This document shows positions 13,922 to 14,089 of a stretch of DNA of 14,089 nucleotides, in pieces. The position numbers were made by a program, and so were the translations under genes. The stretch is from DASUTB01 sp036374835 (GTDB lineage: Bacteria; Actinomycetota; Actinomycetes; Jiangellales; Jiangellaceae), in assembly GCA_036374835.1 (NCBI GenBank), contig DASUTB010000098.1:1-14089 (forward strand), in the 5' to 3' direction. Below the pieces are notes generated by a model. That model was not told the DNA's origin. It ran no database searches and was given only the letters and a program-made list of their open reading frames with translations. Within the stretch, counting starts at the first letter, position 1. Every line of letters starts with the position of its first letter.

Positions 13922-14089
13922 GACTGTGACGGTACTGGACTGGCCACGCGTCCTTCCCTCGATTTCTGCTCGGACGCCTGCGAGACCGACGCTCGGAATC
14001 TGTTGGATCGGGTAAGCGGCACGTGGTCATCGGGGGTGGATTGACGTACTGGCCCCAGGGCAGAGATCGCGCACTCAGTCGGCGTTCCC

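Overview
The window is high-GC, with many GTG starts, G/C-biased third codon positions and gene families typical of Actinomycetota (IS481 and IS110 transposases, an EACC1-associated caspase, Tat-exported PhoX). No gene fixes the genus. Function is inferred from recognised families and motifs; no database search was possible.

The left half (about 1-6720) is mostly mobile-element debris with a few live genes. From left to right it holds: a tRNA-like 3' end; an IS481 element (130-1452) whose transposase is frameshifted; a gene-poor stretch with a 27-bp relic of an IS481 3' end; a probably leaderless two-TM membrane protein (2038-2670); a uridine-kinase-like fragment cut off at a second, decayed IS481 end with a strong terminator hairpin (2849-2990); a DUF1232 membrane protein (3015-3332) that runs in frame with an IS110 remnant; one DUF4143 C-terminal relic; an intact-looking alpha/beta-hydrolase lipoprotein (4474-5370); and a second, longer DUF4143 relic ending beside a short tandem repeat. 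A second tRNA-like 3' end lies at 6671-6712. Its last bases recur at 1483-1505, so much of this debris lies between two copies of an attachment-site-like repeat about 5.2 kb apart.

The middle (6976-10151) looks like ordinary chromosome: a VOC-family protein and a Tat-exported PhoX/DUF839 protein on the minus strand, then an unrecognised 145-aa protein and a HIT-family protein on the plus strand. A minus-strand promoter can be read in front of phoX.

The right part holds the most interesting unit, a two-gene cassette on the minus strand. A small EACC1-like protein (12612-13004) overlaps by ATGA the start of a 732-aa caspase-family protease (10417-12615). The protease has a His/Cys dyad, an EF-hand-like calcium loop inside the peptidase domain, an Ig-like beta-rich segment, a Pro/Ala/Glu linker and about eight C-terminal membrane helices. 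This resembles the EACC1-caspase conflict or cell-death modules described in actinobacteria, with a membrane-embedded output end. A GNAT acetyltransferase follows on the same strand further upstream, separated by about 450 bp that hold only short repeats.
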